A stretch of DNA of 64,000 bases from Serratia marcescens (GTDB lineage Bacteria; Pseudomonadota; Gammaproteobacteria; Enterobacterales; Enterobacteriaceae): assembly GCF_029846115.1 (NCBI RefSeq), contig NZ_JARVZZ010000001.1, positions 1,798,001 to 1,862,000 of the forward strand, written 5' to 3'. This document shows positions 60,029 to 64,000 of the stretch, in pieces. A program made the position numbers and the translations under genes. Below the pieces are notes generated by a model. That model saw only the letters and a list, made by a program, of their open reading frames with translations. It was not told where the DNA came from and searched no databases. How positions within the stretch are numbered: position 1 is the first letter of the stretch; each line of letters opens with the position of its first letter.

Positions 60029-61228
60029 ATGTCGCTTTATCGTACGTTTACGGCTGCCGACGCCGTTGAATACGCCCGCCAGTACGGGCAGGTGGCCGAA
60101 CCGCAGGCGCTGGTCAGCGCCGACGAGATCGGTGACGGCAACCTGAACCTGGTGTTCAAGATCCGCGATCGCGAAGGCGTGAGCCGGGTGATCGTCAAAC
60201 AGGCGCTGCCCTACGTGCGCTGCGTGGGCGAATCCTGGCCGCTGACGCTGGATCGGGCGCGCATCGAAGCTGAAACGTTGCTGGTCCACGGCGGCTTCTG
60301 CCCACGCCATACGGTAAAAGTCTTGCATCACGATCCCGAATTGGCGGTGATGGTGCAGGAAGATCTTTCCGACCATCGCATCTGGCGCAGTGAGCTGGTG
60401 CAGGGCAACTATCACCCGCTGGCGGCCGGACAGCTGGCGGAATACCTGGCGCAAACGCTGTTCCACACCTCCGATTTTTATCAGTCGGCACAGCAGAAGA
60501 AGGCGGAAGTCAGCCGTTTCACCAACCCCGAGCTGTGCCAGATCACCGAAGATCTGTTCTTTACCGATCCCTATGTCGATCATGAGCGCAATCAGTTCGA
60601 GGCGGCGCTGTTGCCGCAGGTGCAGGCGCTGCGTGAGGATGCGCCGCTGAAGCTGGCGGTCGCCGGCCTGAAACATCGCTTCCTCAGCAAGGCGGAGGCG
60701 CTGTTGCACGGCGATATTCACAGCGGTTCGATCTTCGTGGCGGAAGGGCGGTTGAAAGCGATCGACGCTGAATTCGGTTTCTACGGCCCGATCGGTTTCG
60801 ATATCGGTACTGCGTTAGGCAACTTGCTGCTCAACTATTGCGGCCTGCCGGGGCTGTTCGGGCCGCGCGACGCCGCCGCTGGGCGCGAGCAGCGCCTGCA
60901 GGATGTGCGCGAGCTGTGGCTGATCTTCGCCGATCGCTTCCTGGCGCTGTGCCATCAGCAAAGCCGGGATGCGGCGTTGGCGACGCCGGGTTACGCTGAG
61001 CAGTTCCTGCAGCAGGTCTGGACTGACGCAGTAGGGTATTGCGGCACCGAACTGATTCGGCGCACCATCGGCCTGGCGCACGTCGCCGATCTGGACAGCA
61101 TCGCCGACGCCGATATGCGCCTAGACTGCCAGCGTCATGCGCTGGGACTGGGGCGCACGCTGATCGTCAATGCGCCACAGATCGAGCATATCGACGCGCT
61201 GTTGGCGCGCATTCGTCAGCAAGGTTGA
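60029..61228 (+). CDS. mtnK: 5-Methylthioribose kinase
   Basis: 399 residues. Aminoglycoside-phosphotransferase/choline-kinase fold: [13 protein letters not shown] nucleotide loop, [11 protein letters not shown] with the ATP-binding lysine, and catalytic [13 protein letters not shown] (about 228) followed by [17 protein letters not shown]. It phosphorylates methylthioribose at C1, feeding MtnA. The start at 60029 follows GGGG. It completes the salvage set here: K, A, B, C, D and YbdL. Confidence 0.97.
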   Translation: MSLYRTFTAADAVEYARQYGQVAEPQALVSADEIGDGNLNLVFKIRDREGVSRVIVKQALPYVRCVGESWPLTLDRARIEAETLLVHGGFCPRHTVKVLHHDPELAVMVQEDLSDHRIWRSELVQGNYHPLAAGQLAEYLAQTLFHTSDFYQSAQQKKAEVSRFTNPELCQITEDLFFTDPYVDHERNQFEAALLPQVQALREDAPLKLAVAGLKHRFLSKAEALLHGDIHSGSIFVAEGRLKAIDAEFGFYGPIGFDIGTALGNLLLNYCGLPGLFGPRDAAAGREQRLQDVRELWLIFADRFLALCHQQSRDAALATPGYAEQFLQQVWTDAVGYCGTELIRRTIGLAHVADLDSIADADMRLDCQRHALGLGRTLIVNAPQIEHIDALLARIRQQG

Positions 61229-61301
61229 AAAGGCGGGTGCTCGTGGATCCTGCCTGACACCATCAGCCAACGGGCGGGGCGAACCCCGCCGTTGGGTTGC
61301 C

Positions 61302-61454
61302 TTACCGTTCGGATTCGTAAGCCAAAGTGGCCGCAACCTCCGAGTCTCCCAGCCTGATGCGCAGTTCGCACAGCGAACCGCGGGTTAGCCAGATGAACGG
61401 GATCAGCGTCATACAGACGATCACCAGTTTAAGTACGACCCGTTTTTGCTGCAT
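61302..61454 (-). CDS. hok: Hok/Gef-family small toxic membrane peptide (type I toxin)
   Basis: 50 residues from the ATG at 61454, with GGGAGG 7 bases upstream. One membrane span (about 6-24, VVLKLVIVCMTLIPFIWL) and the Hok signature LTRGSLCELRIR ... EVAATLAYES, with Cys14 and Cys29 at the conserved places. Hok peptides depolarise the inner membrane. The overlapping mok frame and antisense sok RNA upstream complete the usual locus. Too short for standard gene tables. Confidence 0.9.
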   Translation of the reverse strand: MQQKRVVLKLVIVCMTLIPFIWLTRGSLCELRIRLGDSEVAATLAYESER

Positions 61455-61515
61455 TTTTGACCTCCCTATCCTTGCCTTGCGGCGGGTAAGAGGCTAACCT
61501 GATGTTGTTGGGCAT
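61429..61515 (-). CDS. mok: mok-like overlapping leader frame
   Basis: 28 codons from the ATG at 61515 (MPNNIRLASYPPQGKDREVK...), ending at 61429 inside hok in another frame. In the R1 system translation of mok is required for hok translation and is the step blocked by Sok. No obvious conservation of the peptide itself is expected. Called from position and overlap. Confidence 0.6.
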   Translation of the reverse strand: MPNNIRLASYPPQGKDREVKNAAKTGRT

Positions 61516-61562
61516 CAGAGTGGCCTCGGGTTGATAATATCGACTCGGGGCCTTTCTCTTTC
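61507..61562 (+). ncRNA. sok: Sok-type antisense antitoxin RNA
   Basis: A promoter TTGCCT (61472-61477), 17 bases, TAACCT (61495-61500) predicts a start near 61507. The RNA would cross the mok start and end in a hairpin of 14 uninterrupted pairs (61522-61535 with 61539-61552; GGCCTCGGGTTGAT and ATCGACTCGGGGCC, some G-U) with loop AAT, then TTTCTCTTT. This stem with CCTCGGGTT...CGGGGCC is characteristic of chromosomal sok. Length about 55 nt. Confidence 0.75.
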
Positions 61563-61687
61563 TCTCCTTTGCCAAGGCTCCGGACAGAAAGATCCAGAGC
61601 ACCCGCCGCGCAGTCTACTCGAACTTCCTCCCCGTGAAATCCGCCGTTGCGCCAACCTGCGGCGCGGTGCGAAGTTCGTGATGCAAG

Positions 61688-61719
61688 AAAAGAAAAAGGG
61701 GCGATGATGATCGCCCCTT
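61688..61719 (-). terminator. Terminator of fadE
   Basis: On the minus strand AGGGGCGAT-cat-ATCGCCCCT followed by TTTTCTTTTC, 25 bases after the fadE stop. Confidence 0.9.
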
Positions 61720-61743
61720 GGATGTGTGGAGTGGGAATTGGCG

Positions 61744-64000
61744 TTAAGCCGCTTCGGTCTGCTGTTGGCGCTTAGACTGCGCCGCCGGCTTTTCCGGCTT
61801 GGCAGCCGCCAGCGCATCCGGCGCAAAGTCGTCCACGTTGATGGAGCGCAGACGGCTCTCTTCGGCTTTCACCAGGATTTTCGCCTCGTCGGCGCTGATC
61901 TTGCCTTCTTCCAGCGCGCGTTCCGCCAAACGATCCAGACGGGTGAACGGCAGGTTTTTACCGACCGCCTTGCACAGACGTTCATGAATCGGCTCGGCGG
62001 CCATCACGTCGGCCAGCGCCGCTTCCAGCAGGCCGATTGGGTTATGTTCGCTCGGCGTCAGGTACTGGCCGCGCCCCAGACGGCTGCGGGTGGCGGAAGG
62101 CACCTGCAGGATCTTGGCCAACTGGTGATCCAGACGATCGGACGGTGCGGTATGCACGCGGCCGAGCGGGAAGACCACGAAGCGCATCGCGCCGGCGATA
62201 AAGCGGTTCGGGAAGTTGCGCAGCAGGTCATCCAGCGCCTGTTCGGCTTTATGCAGGCTGTCTTGCACGCCCCAATGCACCAGCGGCAGATCTTCTTTCT
62301 GACGGCCTTCGTCGTCAAAGCGTTTCAGCACGGCGGAAGCCAAATACATCTGGCTGAGGATGTCCCCCAGGCGAGCGGAGATGCGCTCGCGGCGCTTCAG
62401 GCTGCCGCCCAGCACGCCCATGGAAACGTCCGATAGCAACGCCAGGTTGGCGCTCAGGCGGTTCAACTGCTGATAGTAACGACGGGTCGCGTCCTTGGTC
62501 GGTGTGGCGCTGGTGCGGCCGTTGGTCAGGCCCAGCCAGAAGCTGCGTACCTTGTTGCTGCCGACGTGGCCCAAGTGGCCGAACAGCGATTTATCGAAGG
62601 CGTTCAGATCGTTGCTTTGCGCCGCCGCCATTTCATCCAGCACATAAGGATGGCAGCGGATCGCGCCTTGACCGAAGATCATCATGGTGCGGGTCAGGAT
62701 GTTCGCGCCTTCCACCGTGATGGCGATCGGTGCGCCTTGATAGGCGCGAGCCAGGAAGTTGGATTCGCCGAGCATGATGCCTTTACCGCCGGCGATGTCC
62801 ATGGCGTCAACGATCGACTGCTGGCCGCGGTGCGTACAGTGGTATTTGACGATGGCTGACAGCACGGCCGGCTTCTCGCCCTGCACCAGCGCATAGGTGA
62901 TCAGCGAAGCGGCGGCGTCCATCACATAGGTGTTGCCGGCGATGCGCGCCAACGGTTCTTCAATCCCTTCCATCTTGCCGATGGAGATCTTGAACTGACG
63001 GCGAATGTGCGCGTAGGCGCCGGTCGCCAGGGCGATGGATTTCAGGCTGCCGGTAGAGTTGGACGGCAGGGTGATGCCGCGACCGACCGACAGACACTCA
63101 ACCAGCATGCGCCAGCCCTGGCCGGCCATTTTCGGCCCGCCGATAATGTAATCGATCGGGACGAACACGTCGGTGCCGCGGGTCGGGCCGTTCTGGAACG
63201 GCACGTTCAGCGGGAAGTGGCGGTTGCCGATTTCCACGCCCGGCGTGCTGGTCGGGATCAGCGCACAGGTGATGCCCGGGGATTCGTTATCGCTCAGCAG
63301 GCGGTTTGGGTCATGCAGTTTGAACGCCAGGCCCAGTACGGTGGCGACCGGCGCCAGCGTGATGTAGCGTTTGTTCCAGGTCAGGCGCATGCCCAGCACC
63401 TGTTTGCCTTGCCATTCGCCCATGCACACGGTGCCGACGTCCGGAATGGCGCCGGCATCGGAACCCGCTTCCGGGCTGGTCAGCGCGAAGCAAGGGATCT
63501 CGTCGCCGCGCGCCAGGCCCGGCAGGTAGTGGTTTTTCTGTTCTTCGGTACCGTAGTGCTGCAGCAGTTCGCCCGGGCCGAGGGAGTTCGGCACGCCGAC
63601 GGTGATCGCCAGGATGCCGGAAACACCTGCCAGTTTTTGCAGCACCATCGCCTGAGCGTAAGGGGAGAATTCCAGACCGCCATACTCTTTCTTGATGATC
63701 ATCGCGAAGAAACGGTGTTCTTTCAGGTACGCCCAGAGTTCAGGCGGCAGATCGGCCAGTTCGTGGGTGATCTGGAAGTCGTTGGCCATGCGGCAGGCTT
63801 CTTCCACCGGGCCATCGATAAACGCCTGCTCTTCTTCCGTCAGGCGCGGTTTCGGGTAGCTATGCAGCTTGTTCCAGTCCGGCGCGCCGCGGAACAGATC
63901 GCCTTCCCACCAGGTGGTGCCGGCGTCGATCGCTTCCTTCTCGGTGGTGGACATCGGCGGCATCACCTTGCGGAAGGCGCGCAGCGCCGGCGCGGAGAGC
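61744..64000 (-). CDS. fadE: Acyl-CoA dehydrogenase FadE (partial, N-terminus beyond the window)
   Basis: About 750 C-terminal residues of the usual 815 are present; the frame runs open through the window edge, upstream of the internal ATG at 63963, with E. coli-like [17 protein letters not shown] there. Acyl-CoA dehydrogenase domains: [14 protein letters not shown] (flavin and substrate), [29 protein letters not shown] and the long C-terminal DUF1974 region. First step of fatty-acid beta-oxidation. In E. coli it lies near yafV, in agreement with the locus. FadR control cannot be examined because the promoter is outside. Confidence 0.97.
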   Translation of the reverse strand, partial: LSAPALRAFRKVMPPMSTTEKEAIDAGTTWWEGDLFRGAPDWNKLHSYPKPRLTEEEQAFIDGPVEEACRMANDFQITHELADLPPELWAYLKEHRFFAMIIKKEYGGLEFSPYAQAMVLQKLAGVSGILAITVGVPNSLGPGELLQHYGTEEQKNHYLPGLARGDEIPCFALTSPEAGSDAGAIPDVGTVCMGEWQGKQVLGMRLTWNKRYITLAPVATVLGLAFKLHDPNRLLSDNESPGITCALIPTSTPGVEIGNRHFPLNVPFQNGPTRGTDVFVPIDYIIGGPKMAGQGWRMLVECLSVGRGITLPSNSTGSLKSIALATGAYAHIRRQFKISIGKMEGIEEPLARIAGNTYVMDAAASLITYALVQGEKPAVLSAIVKYHCTHRGQQSIVDAMDIAGGKGIMLGESNFLARAYQGAPIAITVEGANILTRTMMIFGQGAIRCHPYVLDEMAAAQSNDLNAFDKSLFGHLGHVGSNKVRSFWLGLTNGRTSATPTKDATRRYYQQLNRLSANLALLSDVSMGVLGGSLKRRERISARLGDILSQMYLASAVLKRFDDEGRQKEDLPLVHWGVQDSLHKAEQALDDLLRNFPNRFIAGAMRFVVFPLGRVHTAPSDRLDHQLAKILQVPSATRSRLGRGQYLTPSEHNPIGLLEAALADVMAAEPIHERLCKAVGKNLPFTRLDRLAERALEEGKISADEAKILVKAEESRLRSINVDDFAPDALAAAKPEKPAAQSKRQQQTEAA

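Noticed and set aside
61229..61743. Considered as an empty intergenic gap
   Set aside because: Reading the minus strand revealed the 50-codon Hok-like frame with its mok and sok partners, so the gap is a gene locus.

Overview
The window is ordinary enterobacterial chromosome and almost certainly comes from Serratia, most likely the S. marcescens group. Codon choice is GC-rich. The 16S gene (1542 nt) and the housekeeping proteins (RecA, CsrA, LuxS, RaiA, BamD, DnaQ) are close to their E. coli counterparts in length and sequence. The genus call rests on three things: a chitobiose (chb) operon, the LexA-controlled holin/lysozyme/Ogr-like operon known in S. marcescens as nucEDC, and a full methionine-salvage cluster.

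Layout. 1-4614: end of a chb operon (chbB end, chbC, a GH1 glycosidase where E. coli has the GH4 enzyme ChbF, chbR, chbG). 4624-6003: an MFS transporter on the minus strand. 6247-11683: pncC-recA-recX-alaS-csrA. 11994-12571: tRNA-Ser(GCU) and three tRNA-Arg(ACG), with an odd palindrome-rich insert in one spacer. 12740-16058: yqaB-yqaA-gshA-luxS, with the small RNA gene micA antisense between gshA and luxS. 16125-18248 minus: corB and ypjD. 18418-22034: ffh and rpsP-rimM-trmD-rplS. 22178-23191 minus: nucE-nucD-nucC, a domesticated P2-like lysis and activator module behind a consensus LexA box. 23445-28301: a YdiY-like outer-membrane protein, aroF-tyrA with TyrR boxes, and pheA with its pheL attenuator. 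28431-34360: raiA, bamD, rluD-pgeF and clpB (sigma-32 promoter). 34550-40218: a complete rRNA operon, 16S-Ile-Ala-23S-5S-Asp.

Right of the rRNA operon the gene order changes locus relative to E. coli. The left flank (clpB) matches E. coli rrnG. The right flank (tRNA-Asp, dkgB, yafC, yafD, mltD, gloB, yafS, rnhA, dnaQ, second tRNA-Asp) matches rrnH. An inversion between two rRNA operons is the simplest explanation. After the second tRNA-Asp comes accessory DNA: an IutA-like ferric-siderophore receptor divergent from a siderophore-interacting flavin reductase with a Fur-like box, then an RpiR regulator with a ureidoglycine aminotransferase and an allantoate amidohydrolase (hpx-type purine-ring catabolism). 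Next come ybdL-yafV and the methionine-salvage genes mtnBCD, mtnA and mtnK, with MetJ-type operators. The window ends inside fadE.

Non-coding and very small features that are easy to miss: a complete hok/mok/sok type I toxin-antitoxin locus between mtnK and fadE (50-aa Hok-like toxin, overlapping mok frame, antisense RNA with a 14-bp terminator stem); MicA with a sigma-E-like promoter; the 15-codon pheL leader with seven Phe codons; two LexA boxes (recA and nucE); and tandem Met boxes. I see no CRISPR array, intact insertion sequence or integrase. The least explained structure is the palindromic insert in the tRNA-Arg cluster. The most interesting functional units are the SOS-driven nucEDC module and the unannotated hok/sok locus.
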